A stretch of DNA of 44,005 nt, taken from IMG/VR virus record IMGVR_UViG_3300036715_001102, positions 1 to 44,005 of that record. The stretch is one strand, 5' to 3'. This stretch comes from a virus. The notes beneath the pieces were generated by a model that worked only from the letters and a program-made list of their open reading frames with translations, had not been told where the DNA came from and made no database searches. Shown piece by piece: positions 1 to 7,710 of the stretch (positions are counted from its first letter, which is position 1; every line of letters begins with the position of its first letter). Both the position numbers and the translations under genes were made by a program.

Positions 1-126
1 AAAAACGCAATGGCTGTGTATCTAAAAGCTGTTAGATGTGCCTGTAATGACTTCAAAAAACCATATATGCAGGTTTCTGATTTCAAATGGACGATTGATA
101 AGATAATCTTGGAGCAAGCAAAATGA
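1..126 (+). CDS. 3' end of a hypothetical phage protein (partial)
   Basis: Frame 1 is open from the first base of the window to a TGA at 124-126, giving 41 C-terminal residues with an aromatic and lysine-rich tail. The TGA overlaps the ATG of the next gene (ATGA at 123-126), the arrangement used by most plus-strand genes here, and this is the main reason for calling it real. The 5' end lies outside the window, unless the in-frame ATG at 10 is the start (38 residues). No function can be assigned. Confidence 0.55.
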   Translation, partial: KNAMAVYLKAVRCACNDFKKPYMQVSDFKWTIDKIILEQAK

Positions 127-311
127 AAACAGTAACTTTCGATGAAGCAACTCATGCGGTGGTGCCGATAAAACTGACTGACAATATGATACAAGTTTAT
201 AACCAGTCAGTTGCAAATTGGGAGGGATTTATTCCTGCTATCGAAAAGCTATTGCAGCAGCACCGCCATACCAATCTGTTGAAGTCAACGATATTGGTTG
301 GGTACTTATAA
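123..311 (+). CDS. Small hypothetical phage protein, probably frameshifted near its 3' end
   Basis: As read, the frame gives 62 residues. The N-terminal part (MKTVTFDEATHAVVPIKLT) resembles the small phage proteins that end in an 'Ala-Ala-Ala-Pro' segment. From about residue 41 the frame becomes His/Gln/Leu-rich. The -1 frame downstream of the A4 run at 244-247 reads AIAAAPPYQSVEVNDIGW and ends at a TGA (338-340) that overlaps the next gene's ATG at 337, restoring the usual ATGA junction. A missing A in the run, or a -1 frameshift, would give a natural product of about 72 residues ending at 340. Function unknown. Confidence 0.6.
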   Translation: MKTVTFDEATHAVVPIKLTDNMIQVYNQSVANWEGFIPAIEKLLQQHRHTNLLKSTILVGYL

Positions 312-336
312 GCGAGAGATTACCAAGGGAAAAATT

Positions 337-849
337 ATGAAACCTCTCATCCTCGCCACTCTACTCAGAATGCCTAATCTGATGGCGAAGGAAATTGCAC
401 ACCTTCTTGATCAGCCAGATGCAGTAATCTACGGTCTAATTGGTTCGCTCGTTCGATCCAAGAGCATCTATCCGTCAGGTGAGACGCTGATTGGTAAGAC
501 CTATACGCCGCGTTATTCAGTTGGCGCTGAAGGCCCATTCTGTATGGCACCCGAACGTTATGAAAAGAAGAAACGCCGCTCTCGTAGCGCAGAAGCTTTA
601 GCGCTGAACCCGATCGTGAAGCGCGTACCAAAAACAGATATATATCGTAGACTATGCCACGTGAATGACTGTCTGCCAGTCACTATACCGAGGCAGAACT
701 GGATGTCTATTTTAACTGACGACTATAAACCGCCTGCGCTGACTACCGCACAGCAGAGACAGGTCGTTAAAAGTAACACCACAACTATCCAATCCCCACA
801 GCTTTCAGCATGGAGCATCGAAGGCAGGAATTTACTACATAAGGAATAA
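337..849 (+). CDS. Hypothetical protein with winged-helix-like N-terminus
   Basis: 170 residues. The start at 337 is chosen because AAGGGA (325-330) lies six bases upstream and because of the ATGA overlap with the frameshifted end of the preceding gene; a longer start at 298 has no such support. Residues about 1-50 (MAKEIAHLLDQPDAVIYGL and what follows) look like a helix-turn-helix or winged-helix segment of the kind that monitors gene dosage or recruits to DNA. The middle is basic (KKKRRSRS near residue 80). It could be a small transcriptional regulator, but this rests on helix pattern only. Confidence 0.7.
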   Translation: MKPLILATLLRMPNLMAKEIAHLLDQPDAVIYGLIGSLVRSKSIYPSGETLIGKTYTPRYSVGAEGPFCMAPERYEKKKRRSRSAEALALNPIVKRVPKTDIYRRLCHVNDCLPVTIPRQNWMSILTDDYKPPALTTAQQRQVVKSNTTTIQSPQLSAWSIEGRNLLHKE

Positions 850-850
850 C

Positions 851-1012
851 ATGGACAGCGATAAATACATCATTATGACTATCTGCTTAACAGGGATCGC
901 TATCATCGTATACCTCGGCTACCGTAGCGAACAATCTATAATTAAGTGTGAAGCTGCCGGCGGTACTTACGTACACGCCAAATGTTTATCAACCAAGGAG
1001 ATAAAATTATGA
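851..1012 (+). CDS. Small single-pass membrane protein
   Basis: A 53-residue ORF. It has a hydrophobic segment at about residues 7-22 (IIMTICLTGIAIIVYLGY), then a soluble tail with two cysteines in a CEAAGGTYVHAKCL pattern, typical of small phage proteins that place a disulfide-capable tail outside the inner membrane. It starts one base after the preceding stop and its TGA overlaps the next ATG (1009). The preceding gene's end supplies AAGGA just upstream. The exact role is unknown; it could be an exclusion or lysis-accessory peptide. Confidence 0.65.
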   Translation: MDSDKYIIMTICLTGIAIIVYLGYRSEQSIIKCEAAGGTYVHAKCLSTKEIKL

Positions 1013-1293
1013 GAAACCAACTCCCTACCATCTACGCTTACAAGAGCTGGCTTGGCCGATGGAAGTTTAAATTTCTGGCAAATGGCTTACCTCGTGCAGA
1101 CAAACTGATCACTCTTTTCTACCAAAAGCCGATGGATTATGACGCCATGGCGATCAGCTGTGATGCGTGGCAGAAAGTCGCCCGCGAATCTATTCAGAAG
1201 ATTAGAGATTTAGAGCTGAAGCAGGCCGCCCTACTCGCTGAACTCGTTTACACTAAACAAGAACTGGAGCGTTTCTATGATGAAGAAACTTAA
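1009..1293 (+). CDS. Hypothetical protein
   Basis: 94 residues. The ATG at 1009 is chosen because AAGGAG (995-1000) sits eight bases upstream and it forms ATGA with the preceding stop; the longer frame from 982 has no such signal. The N-terminal half is basic and aromatic (YKSWLGRWKFKFLANGLPR). The C-terminal half, residues about 55-94, is a predicted amphipathic helix or coiled coil (ESIQKIRDLELKQAALLAEL). I do not recognise the family. Confidence 0.65.
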   Translation: MRNQLPTIYAYKSWLGRWKFKFLANGLPRADKLITLFYQKPMDYDAMAISCDAWQKVARESIQKIRDLELKQAALLAELVYTKQELERFYDEET

Positions 1294-1435
1294 GGTACTC
1301 TGGCTTAGCTACCAGCTTTACTCAGCGCGTAAGAATGCTGAGGTAGAAGAGTTCGCAGCAGTTGCTGCGAGCCACAACGCACGGTATTTTCATCTTCGAG
1401 CAATTGACTTGCAGTCTAAGTTAGATCTAAGATAG
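1277..1435 (+). CDS. Small hypothetical protein
   Basis: 52 residues starting at tandem ATG codons (1277/1280) that overlap the end of the preceding gene by 17 bases. The product is basic and helical (MMKKLKVLWLSYQLYSARKN) with an Ala-rich middle. GAACTGGAG just upstream can serve as a ribosome site. The last codons overlap the promoter-like sequence at 1404-1433. Function unknown. Confidence 0.5.
   Translation: MMKKLKVLWLSYQLYSARKNAEVEEFAAVAASHNARYFHLRAIDLQSKLDLR
1404..1433 (+). promoter_or_regulatory. Sigma70-like promoter with a CTAAGTTAG palindrome in the spacer
   Basis: TTGACT (1404-1409), an 18-base spacer and TAAGAT (1428-1433) match a host sigma70 promoter. The spacer contains CTAAGTTAG (1416-1424), part of the larger palindrome-rich CTAAGTTAGATCTAA, which recurs at three other promoter-like places in the window. 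It would drive the gene at 1565 through a structured leader of about 125 bases. Confidence 0.5.
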
Positions 1436-1451
1436 AATACCGATTCACTGC

Positions 1452-1544
1452 TTGGCCGCAGCTTTAGAGTAAGCCCTGATCTGCATACTGCTGGTACTCC
1501 CAGTCGGCCAACGTCTTCCCAGACGAGTATGCAGTTCAGGGCTT
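1452..1544 (+). ncRNA. Candidate structured leader RNA with a possible pseudoknot
   Basis: An 18-position outer stem (1472-1489 with 1526-1543, one mismatch at 1480/1535) encloses two small hairpins: CTGG/CCAG (1491-1494/1500-1503) and CGTCT/AGACG (1512-1516/1521-1525). TTGGCCG at 1452-1458, 5' of the stem, is exactly complementary to CGGCCAA at 1505-1511 between the two hairpins, so a three-way junction with a pseudoknot can form. TTTT follows the outer stem, and the Shine-Dalgarno of the next gene (AGGAGA, 1552-1557) comes right after. This looks like a cis-acting regulatory RNA or attenuator. No known family was recognised. Confidence 0.45.
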
Positions 1545-1564
1545 TTACATTAGGAGAAAGACAA

Positions 1565-2041
1565 ATGATGACGCAAGACGAACTTGAAAAAGTTAAGCAG
1601 TACTTAATGGGCGAGAAAGGATTTAGAGATCGTTTCCTGGGGCAGAATTCAGACAAAGATCGACGAATGGTTATCCATGATTACATCCAATACGAATTTG
1701 GAAGTGACGTACGCGAACGCAGTTTGGTTAGCGAGCGCGTTACCCTCGCCGAATACTTCCAGAACTACTTTTCAGACGCCACTCTCGGCACAGCAACACC
1801 AACCACCCAGGAGCAAGACATGAACCAATCACTACCAGCAATTGAAACAAAAACCTACATCTTCGGCACACTTGCCGCCAACGTTTCTGACGACCAAGTT
1901 TTCGGCATGGTCGCTGGTCTTGAACAGCAGATTGAACAGCTGAGCAAGACGCAAAATAAATCGAAGAAACTCGAAGCCAAGATTGCAGCGCTACAGGCTG
2001 ATGTCAAAGCACTGAACGACTTCGTCGACGCCCGTCCGTAA
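1565..2041 (+). CDS. Hypothetical protein with C-terminal coiled coil
   Basis: 158 residues from the tandem ATG at 1565/1568; AGGAGA at 1552-1557 fixes this start, and the upstream in-frame ATG at 1529 lies inside an RNA stem. Residues 1-60 are charged and helical (DELEKVKQYLMGEKGFRDRF). Residues about 108-150 form a predicted coiled coil (GLEQQIEQLSKTQNKSKKLE). It is the first gene after the promoter at 1404 and ends just before the structured region at 2042. Function unknown. Confidence 0.7.
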   Translation: MMTQDELEKVKQYLMGEKGFRDRFLGQNSDKDRRMVIHDYIQYEFGSDVRERSLVSERVTLAEYFQNYFSDATLGTATPTTQEQDMNQSLPAIETKTYIFGTLAANVSDDQVFGMVAGLEQQIEQLSKTQNKSKKLEAKIAALQADVKALNDFVDARP

Positions 2042-2304
2042 TACGTATCAAGCAGCTCTTAGGAGCTGCCACATCTATCGACACTTGCAATAAGTCTTAG
2101 CCGCTTATACCTAAAATCTCTTATGCGGGAGTTCGGGTAGAAGGGTGCTATATCCCAGCAAGTGTCGATAGATGTGACAAAGCGAATGCAGGGCTAATTA
2201 GGACATCACGGTTGCTGCAAGCGACACGAATGCATGAAGCAAGTGCATAACCTGTGCAGCGAGTAGCCACACCCAGCAATCTAATTTAACTCTAAGGATC
2301 TAAA
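2042..2304 (+). other. Gene-free structured region with a 19-bp perfect inverted repeat
   Basis: No convincing ORF in 263 bases. It starts with a GCAGCTC/GAGCTGC hairpin (2052-2058/2063-2069, 4-base loop). Then come two perfectly complementary 19-base arms, 2070-2088 (CACATCTATCGACACTTGC) and 2158-2176, separated by 69 bases that can fold further (ATAAG 2090-2094 with CTTAT 2104-2108; TACC/GGTA; GGG/CCC). The right part (2177-2290) has GC-rich partly self-complementary segments around TGCA motifs. No T-run follows the long stem, so it is not a standard terminator, and I could not fit a tRNA cloverleaf. It may encode a stable non-coding RNA or be a protein or RNA-processing site. Confidence 0.5.
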
Positions 2305-2604
2305 ATGAACGAAGACCAAATGCGATCGATAGCTGATCAAGCTGCTACCGATAGCCACGAAGTGCTGAATAATATCAAGGCAGTCAAGGGCGAGAACTAT
2401 GCTAGGTTAATCCACCACACGATTGGGCTGAATCTGATCATCGCATCGACAAACGACCCACTATTAGTCAAGATGCTACAGACTGCTACGATGACGATCA
2501 TGAGTGACTTAGCTAAAGCCTACGGCATCGATCTGCACGATAAAGAAGTTGCCGAGGAATTGCGCAGAAATTTTTTGGCAGCAATGCCAAAAGAACCGGT
2601 ATGA
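2305..2604 (+). CDS. Hypothetical protein
   Basis: 99 residues, predicted all-helical (IADQAATDSHEVLNNIKAVK at the N-terminus). AAGGA seven to eight bases upstream supports the ATG at 2305. The TGA overlaps the ATG of the nuclease gene at 2601, so the two are translationally coupled and the protein may be a partner of the nuclease. No family recognised. Confidence 0.7.
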   Translation: MNEDQMRSIADQAATDSHEVLNNIKAVKGENYARLIHHTIGLNLIIASTNDPLLVKMLQTATMTIMSDLAKAYGIDLHDKEVAEELRRNFLAAMPKEPV

Positions 2605-3323
2605 AGATCATACCGATTCACCAGTGGTCGCCGAGCAAGATCAAGACATTTAACGAATGCAAGTTCCGCTTCCAGCTTCAATATGGTCAGAAGATTCCGG
2701 AACCTGAGCGCCCTCTTCCACCGGGCAAGACCGAGCACGCTAACGATCGTGGTACCCGTATTCATGAATCAGCTGAAGCGTACGCGCGTGGCCTCGGCCC
2801 CTTCATCCCAGAGATGAAGAAGTTTCAGGTCGAGTTCGACTCTTTAAAGACTCTATTCTCTAATGGGATGGCCGAGTTCGAGGGAGAGTGGGCACACGAC
2901 AAAGACTGGAACCCAGTGCCATGGAAATCGAAAGAGGCATGGTTACGTCTGAAGATCGACGCACTGGTACACCTCTCGCCATACGAAGCAGTCGTCATTG
3001 ACTATAAGTCCGGCAAGAAGTTCGGTAATGAGATTAGTCATGCTGAGCAAACTCAAGCGTATCAGCTGGTCACACTGCTGCGCTACCCAAAGATAGAGAT
3101 CGTCCACACCGAACTATGGTATCTCGATCTTGATGAAATCACACAGACCACATTCACTCGCCAACAAGGCATGCGCTTCAAGCCTTCGTTCGATCGGAAA
3201 GGTCACGCTATTACTGACGCAACAGAGTTTCCTACCAATGCCAATGTTTTTTCCTGTCGCTTCTGTCCGTACAGCATGAAGCCGGGCGGAACTGGTCATT
3301 GTGAAAAAGGGGTCTGGAAATAG
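2601..3323 (+). CDS. Cas4/RecB-like PD-(D/E)XK exonuclease
   Basis: 240 residues. It opens with the WSPSKIKTFNECKFRF box typical of RecB/Cas4-family nucleases. The motifs are RGTRIHESAEAY (family His, about residue 55), LRLKIDALV (active-site Asp, about 115), VVIDYKSGK (D-x-K, about 132) and EQTQAYQL (QxxxY-type helix). Four cysteines (NEC near residue 19 and CRFC...HC near the C-terminus) fit an iron-sulfur cluster as in Cas4/AddB-type enzymes. The likely role is degrading or processing DNA ends for phage recombination and replication. Coupled by ATGA to the preceding gene and placed in the replication block. Confidence 0.85.
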   Translation: MKIIPIHQWSPSKIKTFNECKFRFQLQYGQKIPEPERPLPPGKTEHANDRGTRIHESAEAYARGLGPFIPEMKKFQVEFDSLKTLFSNGMAEFEGEWAHDKDWNPVPWKSKEAWLRLKIDALVHLSPYEAVVIDYKSGKKFGNEISHAEQTQAYQLVTLLRYPKIEIVHTELWYLDLDEITQTTFTRQQGMRFKPSFDRKGHAITDATEFPTNANVFSCRFCPYSMKPGGTGHCEKGVWK

Positions 3324-3356
3324 GACTATTTAGATAGAGAACACTAGGAGAAAGAC

Positions 3357-4907
3357 ATGAAAGAACCATGCCGACATGGCTGCGGCTGCACTTTGAACGA
3401 GCACGTTAAAAATATACAGAAAGCGATCATTATGTCCAATCGCTGGAATTGTAACCCTAACTATCAGCGTGGCTGGTACCGCAGAGAGTATGACCGCATT
3501 GGCTTGCACCCTGCTGTCATACAAGCGCTTGATGTCGCACACCCGAAAGACCTACACCAGCTGGTTCTTGAGCACCCACATATTAGTACTGAGGGTAAGC
3601 TTGCTTACACGCAGAATGACGAAAAAGGCTTCAAGGATATCCAGACTGTCACCACGGTCGGGCGTTACCTGACTCGGCATTTCCCGAACCTACCCGATCA
3701 TGAAGTACGCGGCTTAGCGCAGCTGAAAATGGGCTGCCGTATTGTCAGCACCATGGAAGAAATGCAGCACGCTCTGATGAATGGGCCGCACTCCTGCATG
3801 AAGTGGAAGACCACGGATAATCCATACCAGAGTTACTGCCCTAGCCTCGGCTGGGCGCTTGCCATCAACGAGGTCTGCGATGACATAGTCGGCCGCGCGC
3901 TAGTACATAAGCCGACGAAGACATTCGTGCGCACTTACGCCAAGGCCAGCAATGGCAGCACAACGAGCTGTAATACGCTCCAGCACTGGCTAGGCCAGCA
4001 GGGCTTTGCGCACGCTAATGATTGGGAAGACGGTACCAAACTCAAGCGTATCAAAGACAGAGCGCCTTACCTCGATGGGGATAAACACAAGGCAGATATG
4101 GAGGGCGATTTCTGGGTCACAAACACCGACGGTGAGTATACATTAAGCGGGCAGAACGGCGATTATGAAAGCGCAGAAGATGACAACATTGGATGCTGTC
4201 ACAGCTGTGGGCGTATACTCTATGATGGTGACGATTATGACTATGTTAACGATGATGAAGTAGTCTGCCAGAACTGCTTAGATGAGAACTATGTGTATGT
4301 TACTGGCGCACATGGCAATGACTATTACGTACATGGAAACGACGCCATCTACATCAACGATATGTGGTATCACAGCGATTATCTAGATGAGCAGAATGAG
4401 CTGCGCAGGCTGTACGATGGCGAGTATGCCCACGAAGATGACTGTTTCTATTGCGTCGTCGCCGAAGAATATTACCTCAACGACGAAGAAAACGAAGTTG
4501 AGTTAGCAAATGGTGAACGCGCCGCAGAATGTAATGCGTGGCAGTGCGCTGTTTCTGGTGATTGGTATGGCAACAATGAAGGCTGCGATGCAGCATACTT
4601 CATGAAGACAGGTGGCGAGACAGTTCATCCCGATAACGTAGAGCCGGACGACCCCGAAGATTTCGAGTTAGTCGCGTCGCCTATAAAGTCAGCCATACCT
4701 AAACCGGAAGTTGAAATACCTATGCCGAGCGAGGCAGAACTGTATGCCTATCACAACCAGATGGCGAAGCTACTTAACGATATACAACCTGAAAGAATAT
4801 ATGAACCATCTGAAGACAACACTAGAGATAGCACTAAGCTTGAAGAGGCCGCATTCGGGGAAACAGGTGCATACCCTAATCAATTACTTACTACAGTTGC
4901 TGCCTGA
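3357..4907 (+). CDS. Large Cys-rich, acidic hypothetical protein with zinc-ribbon-like motifs
   Basis: 516 residues; AGGAGA about eight bases upstream supports the ATG at 3357. The N-terminus has a CRHGCGC cluster. Residues about 60-230 are a conserved-looking domain (TVGRYLTRHFPNLPDHEVRG). Residues about 275-440 are very acidic and aromatic with CxxC pairs (CCHSCG, VCQNCL) that look like zinc ribbons, followed by tyrosine/aspartate-rich repeats. The last 36 codons overlap the start of the peptidase gene in another frame. Similar large proteins occur in phage early regions without known function; a zinc-dependent nucleic acid or protein interaction is an inference. Confidence 0.8.
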   Translation: MKEPCRHGCGCTLNEHVKNIQKAIIMSNRWNCNPNYQRGWYRREYDRIGLHPAVIQALDVAHPKDLHQLVLEHPHISTEGKLAYTQNDEKGFKDIQTVTTVGRYLTRHFPNLPDHEVRGLAQLKMGCRIVSTMEEMQHALMNGPHSCMKWKTTDNPYQSYCPSLGWALAINEVCDDIVGRALVHKPTKTFVRTYAKASNGSTTSCNTLQHWLGQQGFAHANDWEDGTKLKRIKDRAPYLDGDKHKADMEGDFWVTNTDGEYTLSGQNGDYESAEDDNIGCCHSCGRILYDGDDYDYVNDDEVVCQNCLDENYVYVTGAHGNDYYVHGNDAIYINDMWYHSDYLDEQNELRRLYDGEYAHEDDCFYCVVAEEYYLNDEENEVELANGERAAECNAWQCAVSGDWYGNNEGCDAAYFMKTGGETVHPDNVEPDDPEDFELVASPIKSAIPKPEVEIPMPSEAELYAYHNQMAKLLNDIQPERIYEPSEDNTRDSTKLEEAAFGETGAYPNQLLTTVAA

Positions 4908-5904
4908 TTCATATCTTGATAACCACGGTAATGTTCACTGCACAGTAGGCGAATCACGTACGCTATTCAGCTCCCATACCGACACAGTCCATCGTGAAGA
5001 CGGAGTGAACTGGTACACCCGCGCAACTGAGGTTTTAGTTAAGGGAATACTCGATGGCGGGACACGCACCATGTATCGTGCCAATGGTGCTCCGCTCGGT
5101 GCTGATTGCGGTGCCGGCGTAGCACTCATGGTCCACATGATCATGAACAACTTGCCTGGTCACTACGTGTTCCATGCAGCAGAAGAAGTCGGTGGTGTGG
5201 GCAGCAGTAAACTTGCCGACTCAGGTGTCCTTAAAGGTCATTTTGATCGTGCCATTGCGTTCGATCGCAAGGCGACACACTCGGTCATTACACACCAGGC
5301 ATGTGGTCAGTGCTGTTCAGATGAGTTCGCTGATGCGCTGTGCGATCAGTTAAATATTGCTGACAGCACCTTCATATTCGCCCCGGATGACACCGGTGTT
5401 TATACCGACACAGCTGAGTACATCGATCAGATACCTGAGTGTACAAATGTGAGCGTAGGTTACTACAGTGAGCACACCCCGAATGAATCGCTTGACTATA
5501 CTTTCCTTGAGCAGCTTGCTGCTGCCGTACTGTTAGTGAAGTGGGAAGAGTTGCCGGTCGGTGTAATCCCCGAACCATTACCAGCGAGCCTTGCGAAGTG
5601 GTCAACTTCGGGTGATATTCAGTGGAGCGGCGCCGTTATATATAACACCGATCATGCCGCAGCTGATCACCTCGACGAACTCTGGTACCTGGCAGATGTA
5701 TACCCAGAGATCTTTGACGAATTCACCTACGAAGCGATCATAGACATCGCCAACGTTCTCGGTGAAGACGGTGTCAACGCACTTCTCCACATGGTTAACT
5801 CAGGTCACTACACCATAGCAGATTTACAGGATGCACTTTGGGACCCGCAAGGGTTTATGAACTCAGTAGCAATAGATGAGAAACTATTTCAAGAGGGTAT
5901 GTAA
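4801..5904 (+). CDS. M20/M28-like zinc metallopeptidase (aminopeptidase or deacylase fold)
   Basis: 367 residues from ATG 4801 (MNHLKTTLEIALSLKRPHSG). Upstream ATGs in the frame lie deeper within the preceding gene and encode unlikely residues. All five ligands of a co-catalytic di-zinc site can be pointed to: His in SSHTDTVHR (about residue 60), Asp in LGADCGAGVAL, the Glu pair in FHAAEEVGGVG, Asp in IAFDRKA, and His in YYSEHTPNESL. The C-terminal 100 residues are an additional helical part. It probably hydrolyses a peptide or amide bond in the host cytoplasm; the substrate is unknown. The first 107 bases overlap the previous gene in another frame; the TAA overlaps the next ATG. Confidence 0.8.
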   Translation: MNHLKTTLEIALSLKRPHSGKQVHTLINYLLQLLPDSYLDNHGNVHCTVGESRTLFSSHTDTVHREDGVNWYTRATEVLVKGILDGGTRTMYRANGAPLGADCGAGVALMVHMIMNNLPGHYVFHAAEEVGGVGSSKLADSGVLKGHFDRAIAFDRKATHSVITHQACGQCCSDEFADALCDQLNIADSTFIFAPDDTGVYTDTAEYIDQIPECTNVSVGYYSEHTPNESLDYTFLEQLAAAVLLVKWEELPVGVIPEPLPASLAKWSTSGDIQWSGAVIYNTDHAAADHLDELWYLADVYPEIFDEFTYEAIIDIANVLGEDGVNALLHMVNSGHYTIADLQDALWDPQGFMNSVAIDEKLFQEGM

Positions 5905-6317
5905 TGGGCACTAGATCAAACACAACTGTCTACGAAGATGATGAAATTATTTTAAACATGTATCGCCAATTTGATGGATATTTAGAAGGCCACGGCAAAG
6001 AACTGGTCGAATTTTTGTCGCCTATCCGCATCATCAATGGTATCGGTTCAGTTACTTCCGATGTGGCAAATGGTATGGGCTGTTTAGCAGCCCAGCTCGT
6101 CGCCCATTTCAAAAAAAGAGTAGGTGCTTTCTACATCGTGTCGCCAACTAGTTTATGTGATAACGACTACACCTACGAGATCCGTAACTATCCCGGCACC
6201 AGCTCGATACACTTGAAAGTGTATGAATATGGCACCGAACTGTTCAGCGTAGATATTAGCGGGCCTGACGGTCTGGCTAATTTTGAGTTGTTCTCTAAAC
6301 AAGCAGCCGAAGAATGA
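5904..6317 (+). CDS. Conserved hypothetical phage protein (MGTRSN family)
   Basis: 137 residues. The opening MGTRSNTTVYEDDEIILNMY and RQFDGYLEGHG segments are a recognisable signature of a conserved family of small phage and bacterial proteins of unknown function. The start overlaps the peptidase stop by one base (TAATG). Predicted alpha/beta fold with a short hydrophobic strand at about residues 78-84. No catalytic motif is obvious. Confidence 0.75.
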   Translation: MGTRSNTTVYEDDEIILNMYRQFDGYLEGHGKELVEFLSPIRIINGIGSVTSDVANGMGCLAAQLVAHFKKRVGAFYIVSPTSLCDNDYTYEIRNYPGTSSIHLKVYEYGTELFSVDISGPDGLANFELFSKQAAEE

Positions 6318-6342
6318 GCCGTGAAGATTACTGGGAGATTAT

Positions 6343-7710
6343 ATGGCGACTAAGAAAACAGAAATAAAACCAATGGCGCATCAGGCTACATCCCTGAAGT
6401 TCATGGACAAGAATGACATTATGTTCGATATGTCTTGCCCTGGCACCGGAAAAACTTTCGTGCAGATTATGGCCTTCGCAAAGCGTTACAAGAAGACCAA
6501 AAAATCTGCACTGGTCTTAGCGCCAAAGTCCCTACTGAAAGCGGCATGGGGCAACGACATTACCAAGTTCGCGCCTGAGTTGACCTACTCACTAGCCTAC
6601 GCCGAGAATAGGGAAGAGGCGTTTGCAGTCGATGCGCATATCTATATCACAAATACTGATGCAGTGAATTGGCTCGTCAAGCAGCCTAAGAAATTCTTCG
6701 ATCGATTTGATACTCTAATAATCGACGAGGTTTCGAGCTTCAAGCATGCGACCAGCGGTAGATCTAAGGCGCTCAATAAGATCAAGAAGTACTTCAAGTA
6801 CCGCTCTGTTCTTTCTGGGACACCTAACAGCAATACCATCTGCGACATTTGGAACCCGGTCAACGTCCTCGATGATGGCAAGCGTTTAGGTGGCAGCTTC
6901 TTTGGCTTCCGCTCAGCGGTATGTACACCGAAACAGGTCGGGCCACGTACCGAGATGATCAAGTGGATAGACAAGGACGGTGCCGAGGAAGTCGTGTTTG
7001 GTCAGCTTTCGGATATCACAGTACGGCATAAGTTTACCGATTGTATCGACATCCCCGAGACACATGAGTACACGCTGAACTACACCATGCCACCTAAGCA
7101 GTTCAAGACATATTTGGCGATGCAGAAGACTGCCATTGCTGAATTGAACGCGCAAGCGAAAATCACAGCGATCAATGCAGCGGCGGTACGTACCAAGCTC
7201 TTGCAGATTGCTAGTGGCGCAGTGTACGAACACACAGAGAAATACCACCTCGTCGATTCAGGTCGATACGAAATGGTTATGGATCTGGTTGAGGAGCGCA
7301 AGCACCCTATCGTCTTCTTTCTCTGGAAGCATCAGCGTGATAACCTCGTCGCCATGGCCGAGAAGCGCGGTTTGAAGTACTGTGTATTCGACGGCGGCGC
7401 CAGCAGCAAGGAACGTGAAGAGATGGAACAGTATTACCAGAACGGTTGGTACGACGTGTTCTTCGCTCACCCGAAATCTGCGGCGCATGGCCTCACGCTC
7501 ACGCGTGGCACCACGATCATCTGGCCGTCGCCACCAGACGATGCCGAATGGTTCGCCCAAGCGAACAAACGGCAAGCGCGTGCCGGTCAGAAAGAAAAAA
7601 CCGAGATCATCACGATCCTTGCTGAAGGTACGGTCGAGATGAAAGCATTTGAGAACCTGTCGGTGAAGACCAGCAGGATGAATAACTTACTGGATTTATT
7701 TGCGCTATGA
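6343..7710 (+). CDS. SF2 (SNF2-like) DNA helicase/translocase
   Basis: 455 residues with the two-lobe SF2 core. Motifs: Q-like region APMAHQ-type (KPMAHQATSLKFM), Walker A SCPGTGKT (about 31-38), Ia LVLAPKSLL, Walker B LIIDEVSSF (DEVS, about 127), motif III LSGTPNS (about 158), motif V AAHGLTLTRG, motif VI QANKRQARAGQ (about 415). Length is typical for phage SNF2-type helicases without accessory domains. Lies upstream of the polymerase and probably remodels or unwinds DNA during phage replication. GGGAG about ten bases upstream supports the start. Confidence 0.88.
   Translation: MATKKTEIKPMAHQATSLKFMDKNDIMFDMSCPGTGKTFVQIMAFAKRYKKTKKSALVLAPKSLLKAAWGNDITKFAPELTYSLAYAENREEAFAVDAHIYITNTDAVNWLVKQPKKFFDRFDTLIIDEVSSFKHATSGRSKALNKIKKYFKYRSVLSGTPNSNTICDIWNPVNVLDDGKRLGGSFFGFRSAVCTPKQVGPRTEMIKWIDKDGAEEVVFGQLSDITVRHKFTDCIDIPETHEYTLNYTMPPKQFKTYLAMQKTAIAELNAQAKITAINAAAVRTKLLQIASGAVYEHTEKYHLVDSGRYEMVMDLVEERKHPIVFFLWKHQRDNLVAMAEKRGLKYCVFDGGASSKEREEMEQYYQNGWYDVFFAHPKSAAHGLTLTRGTTIIWPSPPDDAEWFAQANKRQARAGQKEKTEIITILAEGTVEMKAFENLSVKTSRMNNLLDLFAL

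Noticed and set aside
1529-1564. ATG at 1529 as start of the 158-residue gene
   Set aside because: It lies inside the 3' arm of the leader stem and lacks a ribosome site; 1565 has a strong one.
2089-2157. Possible tRNA in the loop of the long inverted repeat
   Set aside because: A GTTCG triplet and some pairing tempt, but no acceptor, D, anticodon and T arms could be fitted together on either strand.
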